This document shows positions 39,363 to 47,371 of a stretch of 49,073 nt of DNA, piece by piece. The stretch covers positions 1 to 49,073 of the IMG/VR virus record IMGVR_UViG_3300044952_001066; one strand, given 5' to 3'. Both the position numbers and the translations under genes were made by a program. The notes beneath the pieces are model-generated. The model saw nothing but the letters and a program-made list of their open reading frames with translations, did no database searches and had not been told where the DNA came from. Numbering within the stretch: the first letter of the stretch is position 1; every line of letters begins with the position of its first letter. Source of the stretch: a virus.

Positions 39363-40192
39363 TTGTATTTGGGTACTTTTGTTGTCGTCACTTGAGCAAC
39401 GTCTGGCGACTGCTTGGGTTGCCTTTTGGCTCTTGTAGCCGATTTTGCAACTGGGGCCGCTGTAGGCTTTAATGTAGATGGTTGGGTCGCAGCTGGCATA
39501 CTTTGGCCATATCCCGGAAGTTGCATTGATTGAACCTTGTCGCCTGCAATATTCAAGCGATAAGGCCGTTCTTTTGGCTTCGGGCTAAGAGCTTGTGCCA
39601 GTTTTGTATCCCGCTGGAATCCTTGTGGTTTTTGTTGTACCCAGTCCGCTGCGGCCCAAGGTTTGCTGGAAGCCGCTCCTGCTGAGGCGGCTGTTGGACT
39701 TGTTGAATTGGTGGATGTTCCAGCCTGTGAGAATGCTTTTTGCAAGATATCAGGACCAATTGCTCCACGGGTTAACCACGCATATTTGGGATCTTTTTTC
39801 AATTGTTCAATTTTGTCTTGTAAACGGGCTCGCTCATCATTTGCAAATTTAGCAAAATCCAGCTTTGGTGGCTCACCAAGCTGTGTAGGAGCAGGCGTAG
39901 GAGCTGTCGCACCCTGCTTTGGGGGCTCAGAAGGTGCAACAGGATCTACGGATGATCTAGTGAACTCATTAGGGTTGTCTTTGCGAAAGCGGGCTTGTAT
40001 TTCTGGAGTGATCCCATTTTTGGCTAACTCTTGACGCAATAGTTCTAATTGAGATTGTACTCTGGCAGACAGCTGACCAGTTCCTGAACCGCTTGGTGCA
40101 GCAGCAGTAGATTGTGTGGTGCGCGGCCTCGGCGGTAGGCCGCGCTCTGTAGGAGTTGGCCCAAATTTTGGGAAGTTAGGGGGTGACGCCAT
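39359..40192 (-). CDS. Pro/Ala-rich disordered protein
   Basis: 277 aa. Low-complexity stretches (PPRPRTTQSTAAAPSGSG, APTPAPTQLGEPP, a Ser/Thr/Ala-rich run) separate two helical parts (VQSQLELLRQELAKNGITP, FANDERARLQDKIEQLKKD). The C-terminus is basic (KSATRAKRQPKQSP). It may be a linker, scaffold or DNA-condensing internal protein. Its stop overlaps the next start as ATGA. Confidence 0.65.
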   Translation of the reverse strand: MASPPNFPKFGPTPTERGLPPRPRTTQSTAAAPSGSGTGQLSARVQSQLELLRQELAKNGITPEIQARFRKDNPNEFTRSSVDPVAPSEPPKQGATAPTPAPTQLGEPPKLDFAKFANDERARLQDKIEQLKKDPKYAWLTRGAIGPDILQKAFSQAGTSTNSTSPTAASAGAASSKPWAAADWVQQKPQGFQRDTKLAQALSPKPKERPYRLNIAGDKVQSMQLPGYGQSMPAATQPSTLKPTAAPVAKSATRAKRQPKQSPDVAQVTTTKVPKYK

Positions 40193-40194
40193 TG

Positions 40195-41601
40195 TTAAAA
40201 TCCTTGTCTGTTTGTAAAGCGACCGCTGCGTAGTCCCGCTTGAGTGTCTGATCTAGAGCCAACACCCTGATCGTAAGTTCTACTGCCGGTTTCAGAAGGG
40301 ATATTGATTGTTTCTCCGGTCCTGAGTTGATCAGGATTTGTTATTTGAGGATTAGCAGCAAGCAATTCGCGCACACTGAGATTATTCTTTTGTGCGAGGG
40401 TGCTTAGATTATCGCCTCTTTGCACAGTGTATTCTTGGGATGGTATAGAGATGGTTGGATCATAGTCACCTGCCTCACCAGATGCCGATGATATGTCTAC
40501 TGGGCTAGCGTCATCATCGTCTTGAGTGCCGGTCCCTGTCCCTATTTCAGGATCGTCACGGTCCACCGGCCGCACTCTTAAAGGTCGAGAATCAGGTTCC
40601 ACCACCGGGACTGGTTCATCATATCCTACTTCACCTGGGAAAGAGTTGGTTCTATTTCTGCTGGTTGCTGCGTAATCTCCTGCTTCACCAGAAGGGATAC
40701 CTGTACCTGTTTTGTCAGATGCGTAATCTCCTGCTTCACCAGAAGGGATACCTGTACCTGTTTTGTCAGATGCGTAATCTCCTGCTTCACCAGAGGGGAT
40801 ACCTGTACCAATTGGTTCACTTTGCCCGCTTAACCATGAATCTAATGTATTGGATATTGCGTCTGAATAACGGATTGCGCCGCCTATTGCTGCCCCTATA
40901 GCAGTAAATGTAATGTTTTTTGCAACAGCTGATTTAAAGCTGGCGCCGTTCAGCATATCCGTAACGGTCTTTGTTAAAATAAGAGCTGCTGGAGCCGCCC
41001 ACCAATATCCTGATGCCAAAATAGGAATTGACACACCCATCAGCCCCACAACTGCATTAGCTGTTTTTGGATGGTTTTTAACAATTTTGCTCAATTTTTG
41101 GAATATTGCACCCAGTTTTTTGTATTTGCCTTTGGGATCAGCCTTGCTCAAGGATTGCTGAAGTTTATCTTCCCGATTAGCTACCCACACTTCAGGATTA
41201 GACACTAAAGGATCACTGCTTTGGGTTTTTTTCAAGATTGTTGCAGCGGCACCTTTGAGTGTCCGCAAGGCACTATCTTTGTCTAAGTCTTGTGTTGCTG
41301 GTTCATCGCGTAGGTTTGCGTGTGCAGCAATTAAGTCCTGTATGTTGGGATATTTCTTAGCCAACGCCAAGAGTTCTTCGTCAGTGTAGCCTTGTGCGTC
41401 AGCTTCTTGCACCCGCCCTTTGTAGCTCTCAAATACTGCATGAAAAGCAGGAATCAATTTCTCTTGAACCTGTCGCTCAGTTTCCAAGATCACTTGCTCT
41501 TCCTGCAATGCAACACTTTCATATAAGCGTGTTGCCTTGGGATTTGCGATGCTGTTTAAAAGTTGACGCATTAGCTCTGCATCAGAAACATGATTTTTCA
41601 T
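40195..41601 (-). CDS. LysM-domain virion protein
   Basis: 468 aa. The N-terminal motif DAELMRQLLNSIANP is shared with the next gene upstream and followed by LYES. Then come a helical domain, a hydrophobic region (about 180-260, GVSIPILASGYWWAAPAALIL), three 17-residue repeats GTGIPSGEAGDYASDKT, an acidic linker, and a LysM domain (about 388-433, YTVQRGDNLSTLAQKNNLS...). LysM binds peptidoglycan, so a tail or ejected protein contacting the cell wall is plausible. It overlaps the upstream gene as ATGA. Confidence 0.8.
   Translation of the reverse strand: MKNHVSDAELMRQLLNSIANPKATRLYESVALQEEQVILETERQVQEKLIPAFHAVFESYKGRVQEADAQGYTDEELLALAKKYPNIQDLIAAHANLRDEPATQDLDKDSALRTLKGAAATILKKTQSSDPLVSNPEVWVANREDKLQQSLSKADPKGKYKKLGAIFQKLSKIVKNHPKTANAVVGLMGVSIPILASGYWWAAPAALILTKTVTDMLNGASFKSAVAKNITFTAIGAAIGGAIRYSDAISNTLDSWLSGQSEPIGTGIPSGEAGDYASDKTGTGIPSGEAGDYASDKTGTGIPSGEAGDYAATSRNRTNSFPGEVGYDEPVPVVEPDSRPLRVRPVDRDDPEIGTGTGTQDDDDASPVDISSASGEAGDYDPTISIPSQEYTVQRGDNLSTLAQKNNLSVRELLAANPQITNPDQLRTGETINIPSETGSRTYDQGVGSRSDTQAGLRSGRFTNRQGF
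40671..40810 (-). repeat. tandem 51-bp coding repeats
   Basis: Near-identical 51-bp units begin at 40671, 40722 and 40773 and encode GTGIPSGEAGDYASDKT-type repeats; a diverged GEAGDYD appears again closer to the LysM domain. Confidence 0.9.
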
Positions 41602-42539
41602 GGTGTTGGCGCCCCTCCACGTAAGTTTGCTATAATAAATCGTATCATATCATCTGAAAATCCTTGCGTGCGCAAGTCTGTTATCAGGTCAGTAAGGTCT
41701 TTTACAGGATTAGTGGGCAGCGGCGGAGGAGGTGGGGGTGGCTGTTTGCGACCGCCTCTTGCGAGGTTTGTATCATTAGCAATAACTATTTCCAACACCA
41801 AATCAGCCAGTTTCCCTATAAGGGCTTGTTTTTCCAAAACCGTGAGATTCCGGGTATTTGTGACTCGGAAGGGTTGTGGTAGAGGATGAACTGGCGCGGG
41901 TCTGATCCTAGCATAATCTCGAGCAAACGCAATCATACCCGCGTTAACTGTCTGGATAGGTATTTGCTTTGCTGCGCTAGAGCCTCCAAGCGGCACAGCG
42001 GCAATTGTCTGGCCCAATTTTGCTAAGGAGAACTGACTTAGTCTAGGTAATGTAATTCTCAAGCTTTGCATTATTTGTAATGCCTCAGCTTCTTGTTGCT
42101 GTGTGCCTTTGGCCAACAAATTAGTGTGCAGCTTGTTTGCAGCTTTTTGCTGTATTTGTCCCAAACCCAAGAAGATTTTCTTGAGATCATCATCATTCAA
42201 GATTTTGCTCAAATCGTTATTGGTTACTTGGGCAACAACTTGATTCACATACTGATCACCAATTTTGGTAGTGCTTTCTTTCCCGCCAAAACGAACTTGT
42301 TGATACCATTTCATGAAATCTGCTGCTGAAACATTTTCCAACCCTGCTTGTCGCCATGCTAAATTCAATTGGTTGGCGTAATTACCGGCTGTGAGTTGGG
42401 CTGCTGCGGCTGGGTTACTAAAACTCTTTGCCCATAATGCTATTTCACGCCCAAGTCCCATAGGGGCACCAAAAGCCTCATCAAGCTGTGGCTTTGCTAC
42501 ACTGTTTATGAGCTTTCTCATATCCTCGGCATTACTCAT
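41598..42539 (-). CDS. putative virion protein sharing an N-terminal motif
   Basis: 313 aa. N-terminus NAEDMRKLINSVAKP then QLDEAFG. The same 15-residue motif opens the LysM protein, and LDE/A fits a T4 prohead-protease site. The body is helical (NYANQLNLAWRQAGLENVSA, DDLKKIFLGLGQIQQKAAN) with a C-terminal polyproline stretch before LTDLITDLRTQGFSDD. Probably an internal or tail-associated virion protein. It overlaps the upstream gene by 8 nt and the downstream one as ATGA. Confidence 0.72.
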   Translation of the reverse strand: MSNAEDMRKLINSVAKPQLDEAFGAPMGLGREIALWAKSFSNPAAAAQLTAGNYANQLNLAWRQAGLENVSAADFMKWYQQVRFGGKESTTKIGDQYVNQVVAQVTNNDLSKILNDDDLKKIFLGLGQIQQKAANKLHTNLLAKGTQQQEAEALQIMQSLRITLPRLSQFSLAKLGQTIAAVPLGGSSAAKQIPIQTVNAGMIAFARDYARIRPAPVHPLPQPFRVTNTRNLTVLEKQALIGKLADLVLEIVIANDTNLARGGRKQPPPPPPPLPTNPVKDLTDLITDLRTQGFSDDMIRFIIANLRGGAPTP

Positions 42540-42786
42540 GACCTTTTCCTTTTTTAACAGTGTTAAGCTTACGCATAAATTTGGTTGATTCTTTACATAA
42601 GATGCTCTTTACTAACCGTTTGGTTAAATCTTCAGCTACTTCTGCGTCATAGCTGGCATGGAGTTGCTCAATAAGGTGAATAGCACTGCTGATTACATGA
42701 GCAGCTCTACTTTCAATAACTGAGTGTTTGTTTTTAACTGGAACGAGCGAATCCAATTCCTCAATAATAGATTTCTGTTTGTTCAA
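42532..42786 (-). CDS. small helical hypothetical protein
   Basis: 84 aa from a TTG, MNKQKSIIEELDSLVPVKNK..., then long helices (HVISSAIHLIEQLHASYDAEV, LTKRLVKSILCKESTKFM) and a basic tail. A late-type octamer (42810-42817) lies 24 nt upstream. The stop overlaps the next gene by 8 nt. It heads the structural operon running down to 38443. No family recognised. Confidence 0.7.
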   Translation of the reverse strand: MNKQKSIIEELDSLVPVKNKHSVIESRAAHVISSAIHLIEQLHASYDAEVAEDLTKRLVKSILCKESTKFMRKLNTVKKGKGHE

Positions 42787-42807
42787 AGCCTGTCAACCCA
42801 ATTTTTG

Positions 42808-42834
42808 AATATTTATGCTCCCTCCATAAATATT
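42808..42834. promoter_or_regulatory. divergent pair of late promoter octamers in a palindrome
   Basis: AATATTTATG (42808-42817) and CATAAATATT (42825-42834) form a perfect 10-bp inverted repeat around 7 nt. Each arm carries CATAAATA, one reading left (gene at 42786) and one right (gene at 42861). Confidence 0.65.
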
Positions 42835-42860
42835 TTTGACACTGTTTTTGGGCTCACATT

Positions 42861-43208
42861 ATGACACAAATTTTAACAGAACAAATGAGAAGCTTGGCTA
42901 AAAGATTACATGAACTGGATAGTTCACCGGGCGCTGCAATGGTTCCTGGTAGTAAGGAAACGGTGCCTATAGAGCCAACGCAAGGGAGTGTTATGCCCAA
43001 GCAATTGGCTGACATTCTTGGTATGCAGGACATAAACTTATTCACCCGTGCCTGGAATAAATTACGTCAGGGCAGAGAACATCAGCTCACACGTCAAGAG
43101 ATGGCAGAACTTAGCATTGCATTCATGAAATTGGTGCTGGCTGATCCCAATGATACAACCAAAGCCATGAGCTTGTTGCGCCGGATCAGCGCCAAAAATC
43201 CAGAGTAA
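42861..43208 (+). CDS. small hypothetical late protein
   Basis: 115 aa, MTQILTEQMRSLAKRLHELDS..., with a helical bundle-like second half (INLFTRAWNKLRQGREHQLT, AELSIAFMKLVLADPND). One of few + strand genes. A CATAAATA octamer lies 28 nt upstream. Its TAA abuts, with no gap, the stop of the convergent helicase C-part gene. No family recognised; the N-terminus resembles, weakly, the MRxL motif of the adjacent virion genes. Confidence 0.75.
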   Translation: MTQILTEQMRSLAKRLHELDSSPGAAMVPGSKETVPIEPTQGSVMPKQLADILGMQDINLFTRAWNKLRQGREHQLTRQEMAELSIAFMKLVLADPNDTTKAMSLLRRISAKNPE

Positions 43209-43748
43209 CTATCGCCTGATCAAGGATGTAAGCTCTTTGAGCTTAGCAAGATTGTTTGCTGGAGCAGACATGGTGTCAGTATTTGCAGGGGGAATAGGTG
43301 CAGCACCTGTTGCCCCAGTGTTTTTCCTACGCAAGTCTGCCATCATATCTGCTGCGGTTTTCACTGGCACTTGGCTTTCATTCTCTTCCAAGTCATAGAT
43401 GCGCAGTGTTTCAACATCATATCCCATAATGATCTTGCTGCCCACACCACTGCTGCTTCTTGTTTTCAAAAACTGGTATTGATACTGTCCACGTTCTCTC
43501 ATTGCTGGTGTAGCCAAGATTGATACCACATTATCTGCTGTTTGAATCTTGCTGATACCGCCTGCAATGTGACTGTGATCATGTTCCATTTCATTGACTG
43601 AGCTGTTATGAGTTAAGATGTCATTGGCCCAAAACAATCTGTCATTGTCAACATTGATATCAATAGTGTCTTGAATTCCTAAGTACTTGATGTCTACGAT
43701 CTCGTCCCAATCAATATCTTCACTTAACTCGTCAAAAATTTCAGACAT
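43209..43748 (-). CDS. 41: helicase gp41 C-part preceded by split intein C-half
   Basis: 179 aa. Residues 1-48 (MSEIFDELSEDIDWDEI... to RLFWANDILTHN) are an intein C-half ending in the His-Asn pair required for cyclisation. Residue 49, Ser, is the +1 nucleophile. The extein SSVNEMEHDHSHIAGG continues the DnaB-family helicase with DNVVSILATPAMRERGQ and a C-terminal tail. The intein half closely resembles, from memory, the gp41-8 split intein C-half. The start overlaps the homing endonuclease gene by 25 nt. Trans-splicing with the N-part would give about 468 aa (T4 gp41 has 475). Confidence 0.93.
   Translation of the reverse strand: MSEIFDELSEDIDWDEIVDIKYLGIQDTIDINVDNDRLFWANDILTHNSSVNEMEHDHSHIAGGISKIQTADNVVSILATPAMRERGQYQYQFLKTRSSSGVGSKIIMGYDVETLRIYDLEENESQVPVKTAADMMADLRRKNTGATGAAPIPPANTDTMSAPANNLAKLKELTSLIRR
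43605..43748 (-). other. split intein, C-half (48 codons)
   Basis: Block F/G elements are visible: DTIDINVDNDRLFWAND, then ILTHN before Ser. Length and sequence match gp41-type split inteins. The splice junction is Asn48/Ser49 (43605/43604). Confidence 0.93.
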
Positions 43749-45022
43749 TGTTCCATAACCTCTTTTGTATTCTTTTTGTAGTCACTCTGCCAAATAGTCA
43801 ATGTATTATAGCCTCTTGATTCATATAATTTAAGCTTGGCAGCATCTTTTTCCCATATTTCTTGTGCAGTAAGGTCCTTATTCAACGGGTTTGGCCTATC
43901 ATCTGATTTATAGACAGTTGGATTGGCATGCCAGCTATCTCCATTGAACTCAATTATTCGACCGTTATAGAAGAGATCTGGCTTGACATAGATATTCAAA
44001 CCTTCAAACTCCCTGCATGAAATCCTTATTTCATTTTCCCCAAAATAATACAAATCATTTATAGTTTTAGAGAGCTCACAACATATCTCAAACGACCATT
44101 TGCTGAACCTTTTACTACTGTTTATTGCAGACATAGTTTTTTCATATCTGTCTTGAAACATAGTTTTGCCTTCAGGTCCGTATTTCTCCAAATAATAGGC
44201 AAGCGTATTTGCATAACCTTTTCTTTGGCAGACATCACTATATATTTTTGTACCAGTCTCTATGCCGTATCTATCAATATGTCCCTGTAGCGTTGCAATA
44301 TAACCTATTCTGGCATTGAGTTCTTTATATTTTTCTAACCCTTGTTCAAGACCATATAAACTGGTAAATTTAGCTAAATTACGTGTTGTTTTAGTTTCCT
44401 TGCAGATGATAGGGCCCATTTCTGGTCCATACTTCTCTATAAACCCTGCCAAACTATTTTTGTGACTTGAATCAGAAATTTTAGTATTGTATCGTGCTGT
44501 CCCTTCTTCTGCACCATACAAGGCAATATAATGATCTAGTCCAGTTGACGGGTAGCAATGCCCGATTGCTTTGCGAGATTTGTAAGTATTTGATCTCTTA
44601 ACACAATATTCTGCCCATTTTTGATTACCAATATCCTCGCCATACCGGTTCACATAATTCTCCAGAGATGCTCCTCTAGCAGATAATTTGCGAGTAGCTT
44701 CTTCTTGGCCATATTTTTGTACATAATCCTCTTTGGTCTGTGTAGACGCTGCTGTCTTTTCTTCCCACAGCTCTAAACCTTTTTTCTCACCATATCGAGT
44801 AATAAATGACTTCTTTGAAGAGCTATCATGCCCAAGCTTAGTAATCTCGTCCCAGTTTTGGTGCAAGTGCCAAAAATCAAGAGTATATTTTTGGTAAATC
44901 TCAATAAGTGTAATCAACATCCGTTTTGTGCGGCCATCATACTCGACTGAATTGAGCAATGCCTGTTTGTCCGCAGTCAAACATAAATTCCTTATTCTTT
45001 TAGAGTTGCAGATATTCTTCAT
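43724..45022 (-). CDS. free-standing homing endonuclease (EDxHD/Vsr-like)
   Basis: 432 aa. The middle carries eight repeats centred on YG-x-E-x-G (RYGEKKG, KYGQEEA, RYGEDIG, LYGAEEG, KYGPEMG, LYGLEQG, RYGIETG, KYGPEGK), likely a DNA-recognition array. The C-terminus holds PDLFYNGRIIEFNGDSWH, with Asp, Glu, Asp and His as in EDxHD/Vsr-fold homing enzymes, and IWEKDAAKLKLYESRGYNTL, as in Vsr proteins. It sits between the two helicase parts, preceded by a late-type octamer in a hairpin and GAGGACC. It would cut an intein-less helicase gene to spread the fractured locus. Confidence 0.9.
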   Translation of the reverse strand: MKNICNSKRIRNLCLTADKQALLNSVEYDGRTKRMLITLIEIYQKYTLDFWHLHQNWDEITKLGHDSSSKKSFITRYGEKKGLELWEEKTAASTQTKEDYVQKYGQEEATRKLSARGASLENYVNRYGEDIGNQKWAEYCVKRSNTYKSRKAIGHCYPSTGLDHYIALYGAEEGTARYNTKISDSSHKNSLAGFIEKYGPEMGPIICKETKTTRNLAKFTSLYGLEQGLEKYKELNARIGYIATLQGHIDRYGIETGTKIYSDVCQRKGYANTLAYYLEKYGPEGKTMFQDRYEKTMSAINSSKRFSKWSFEICCELSKTINDLYYFGENEIRISCREFEGLNIYVKPDLFYNGRIIEFNGDSWHANPTVYKSDDRPNPLNKDLTAQEIWEKDAAKLKLYESRGYNTLTIWQSDYKKNTKEVMEQCLKFLTS

Positions 45023-45033
45023 ATGGTCCTCGT

Positions 45034-45066
45034 GTTGCCGTTAGCATTATTTATGCGAACGGCAAC
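45034..45066 (-). promoter_or_regulatory. long hairpin between helicase N-part and endonuclease gene
   Basis: GTTGCCGTT (45034-45042) pairs with AACGGCAAC (45058-45066); after one A-G mismatch, GCAT pairs with ATGC, leaving a 5-nt loop. It includes the last codons and stop of the helicase N-part and the late octamer, and ends just before the endonuclease ribosome site. Confidence 0.75.
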
Positions 45067-46330
45067 GCAACCTATCACCAATTTTCAATCCAGATTCAAG
45101 ATTTTTCAATCCGCCCTCAGTGGGAAACATATGCTTGCTACTCACCTTGATAGTCTTGCCACTTTTGGTAGTAATTTCAAACACTGCTTGTTTCACCACT
45201 GGTAGTACTTCTGTTACTCTTACTGGGCCAGATTCATTTTCAATGTAGTCTCCTACTTTCAATTGATCAATTGTTACTTTTTGGCCATTTCGAACTACTA
45301 TAGTATCCAGAGTCAGACACCTTCCAAGTTGGCTCGCAGTTTGCATGATGATGTTGCGCTCTACTGCCAGTCCGCGAAGCTCCTCAGTTACAAACTTGTC
45401 CTTGATGAAAAGGTTACTAACGTCAATTCTCTTGTTGTTAGGAAACATGAGATCAAGATAATCTACCATGAGTGCATCGCATTTTTGCCCTGTCTCAATC
45501 TCATAGTTTTTCAAAAACGCTCTCAGGTCGTTAGTAGTTGTGCCTTGAGGCATCTGTTTCACATACAATGTGCCTGCACGTTTGCCTGCCTGTGCAACTT
45601 TGATCTCCACCTCATCAATTCTCTTGAAAATTTCTGTTGTGGGAATATGCGCCACCATTGAGTCCAAGCGCATGGAGATCATTTCTTCACTCAGCTCTAG
45701 ACTGATGTAGATAACATTCAGTCCAGCCTTAACCATGTTCACTGCCATGTTTTGAAGTGTGAGACTTTTGCCACCACCTGAACCTGCACACCAAATGGTG
45801 ATTTCTTTTCTGTTCACACCGCCATACAGCTTTTGGTCCACAGTTTTCCAACCAGTGCTGACCTGACCATTTGAGTTTTTGATTCGCATCAACCGCTCTC
45901 GGGGATTGAGAAAGTAGTTGGTGCCAATGTCACTAGTAAGCCCAACTAAGATAGCTTCTTTGACTCGCTTTTCCACCTCAGCATAGTTGCCTTTTTGAAT
46001 CAACTCTGGTGCACTCAGCACAGCATCTGCAATGGCTCGGTTTTTACAAAACTCTTCAATTTGATCCAGAAAAGCTTGTTGCAGTTGGGGATTGATGTTG
46101 TCAATTTTTTCAAAATCAATACCAAATTGCGCACTCAATTGTGCTGGCTTAGGCAATGCCCTGTATTGATTTGCGAAATCAATAACAAAACGCATCACAG
46201 GTCTCAGCTTGTTCACAAAGTATTTGGGCTGCAATATGTTTTGGCAGCGTGCATAAATCTCTTCATCACTCAACAGAACGCTTACCAGCATTTTTTGCAC
46301 GTCTTCGTTGTAATCTTTTGCTTCAGCCAA
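45047..46330 (-). CDS. 41: helicase gp41 N-part followed by split intein N-half
   Basis: 427 aa from a TTG with AGGGGATAACC upstream, 2 nt after the primase stop. Residues 1-337 are the DnaB-like replicative helicase: N-terminal helical domain, Walker A AGSGGGKS (182-189), LELSEEMISMR, Walker B ALMVDYLDL (Asp290), and the sensor region TASQLGR at the break. From Cys338, 90 residues form an intein N-half (CLTLDTIVVRNGQ..., then VSSKHMFPTEGG), ending RCRSHK. The break lies in a conserved helicase motif, so neither piece should unwind DNA alone. Primase is directly upstream. Confidence 0.95.
   Translation of the reverse strand: MAEAKDYNEDVQKMLVSVLLSDEEIYARCQNILQPKYFVNKLRPVMRFVIDFANQYRALPKPAQLSAQFGIDFEKIDNINPQLQQAFLDQIEEFCKNRAIADAVLSAPELIQKGNYAEVEKRVKEAILVGLTSDIGTNYFLNPRERLMRIKNSNGQVSTGWKTVDQKLYGGVNRKEITIWCAGSGGGKSLTLQNMAVNMVKAGLNVIYISLELSEEMISMRLDSMVAHIPTTEIFKRIDEVEIKVAQAGKRAGTLYVKQMPQGTTTNDLRAFLKNYEIETGQKCDALMVDYLDLMFPNNKRIDVSNLFIKDKFVTEELRGLAVERNIIMQTASQLGRCLTLDTIVVRNGQKVTIDQLKVGDYIENESGPVRVTEVLPVVKQAVFEITTKSGKTIKVSSKHMFPTEGGLKNLESGLKIGDRLRCRSHK
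45048..45055 (-). promoter_or_regulatory. T4-type late promoter-like octamer for the endonuclease
   Basis: CATAAATA on the - strand, 26 nt before the endonuclease ATG, overlapping the helicase N-part stop codon and lying in the hairpin loop. Confidence 0.55.
45050..45319 (-). other. split intein, N-half (90 codons)
   Basis: Block A starts at the catalytic Cys (CLTLDTIVV). Block B is KVSSKHMFPTEGG with the conserved His. It ends SGLKIGDRLRCRSHK and stop. The sequence closely parallels the gp41-8 N-half as I recall it. Confidence 0.93.
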
Positions 46331-46332
46331 GG

Positions 46333-47352
46333 TTATCCCCTAAACATTTGTCGTTTGATGCCGATCTCAACATCGTTTTTTGTGCGACTTTGAATCACAC
46401 TTGTAATGGTATAGAGTTGACCATACCTCCTGCAAGCCTCAGCAGCATCTTTTACATCATCTTCCCACTCTGGGAAACTCACACTCCAGCCAAACATCAA
46501 TGCTGTGTCAATCAATTCTTGATTCTTACGCTGCCGGTCAGGCAACACTATGATCTCTTGATCCCTGGCTACCAATTGGTATATTTGCTGTTCACTAAGA
46601 GTGCTGCCCAATGCTGCAACGCCCTGTGTGGAAATAGCATCAAATCCACCCTCAACCAATATGGCAAACTTGCGTCCAGGAATATCCAGCACATCATTAT
46701 TGAACAAATATCCATCTGGTATGCTGCTGTTGAAGTAGCGAGAAGTTCCAGGCGGTGGCGAGCCTGCATATCTTGCAGTCCACCCCACAATTTGGTTATG
46801 TGAGTAAAAGGGTATTAACACACGATTGTTCAATTGATGTTTTTTGTTGGGACTCCAATAATAATCGTAACCAGCTGCTATGTCTTGCCCACGACTTTCA
46901 ATATACTCAACAACCTTCAAAAAATCAGGGTCAAACTCAGACTCGGAAAGAAGGCTCTCTATGGGCCTTGCGCCCTCAGGCATTTCAACAGTGGGGAATT
47001 TTTGGAAACTGATCTTAACAGATTCTGGTAACGAGATCCGTCCATCCAGTTCTTTTTGTAATATTTCCATCTTCAAAGATTGAACGCTGCTTCGCGGCAC
47101 GCCCAACCAGTCAAGATACTGTTCAAAACTGCTGCTTAACCTAGTGCCATCAAATCTTGTTTTGAACCCACAATTGAAACAATGGATGCCCAGTTGACCA
47201 TCTTCTGAAAGTCGAAGATTTCCGCGCATGCGAGTATCAGCTTTGTGGCCTCGATGGCTGCAACAGACTGCATTGTGTATGACCCATCCTTTGGGTGTAA
47301 CTCTCCGCTGAACTGGAAGATGCTGCATAATTAGTTCGTGTATCAAGCTCAT
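46333..47352 (-). CDS. 61: DNA primase (T4 gp61 / DnaG-like)
   Basis: 339 aa. N-terminal zinc-binding domain: CCSHRGHK (about 30-37) and HCFNCGFK (about 57-64). The Toprim catalytic core has ILVEGGFDAIS (conserved Glu and Asp) and IIVLPDRQRKNQE (Asp). It makes RNA primers for lagging-strand synthesis together with the helicase encoded immediately downstream, where the stop is 2 nt from the helicase TTG. A TATAAT-like box just upstream has no good -35. Confidence 0.93.
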   Translation of the reverse strand: MSLIHELIMQHLPVQRRVTPKGWVIHNAVCCSHRGHKADTRMRGNLRLSEDGQLGIHCFNCGFKTRFDGTRLSSSFEQYLDWLGVPRSSVQSLKMEILQKELDGRISLPESVKISFQKFPTVEMPEGARPIESLLSESEFDPDFLKVVEYIESRGQDIAAGYDYYWSPNKKHQLNNRVLIPFYSHNQIVGWTARYAGSPPPGTSRYFNSSIPDGYLFNNDVLDIPGRKFAILVEGGFDAISTQGVAALGSTLSEQQIYQLVARDQEIIVLPDRQRKNQELIDTALMFGWSVSFPEWEDDVKDAAEACRRYGQLYTITSVIQSRTKNDVEIGIKRQMFRG

Positions 47353-47371
47353 ACACTATTATAGTCAGCTT

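Noticed and set aside
40626-40901. Repeat-containing ORFs on both strands around 40.6-40.9 kb
   Set aside because: Products of the 51-bp coding repeat in the LysM protein read in other frames.
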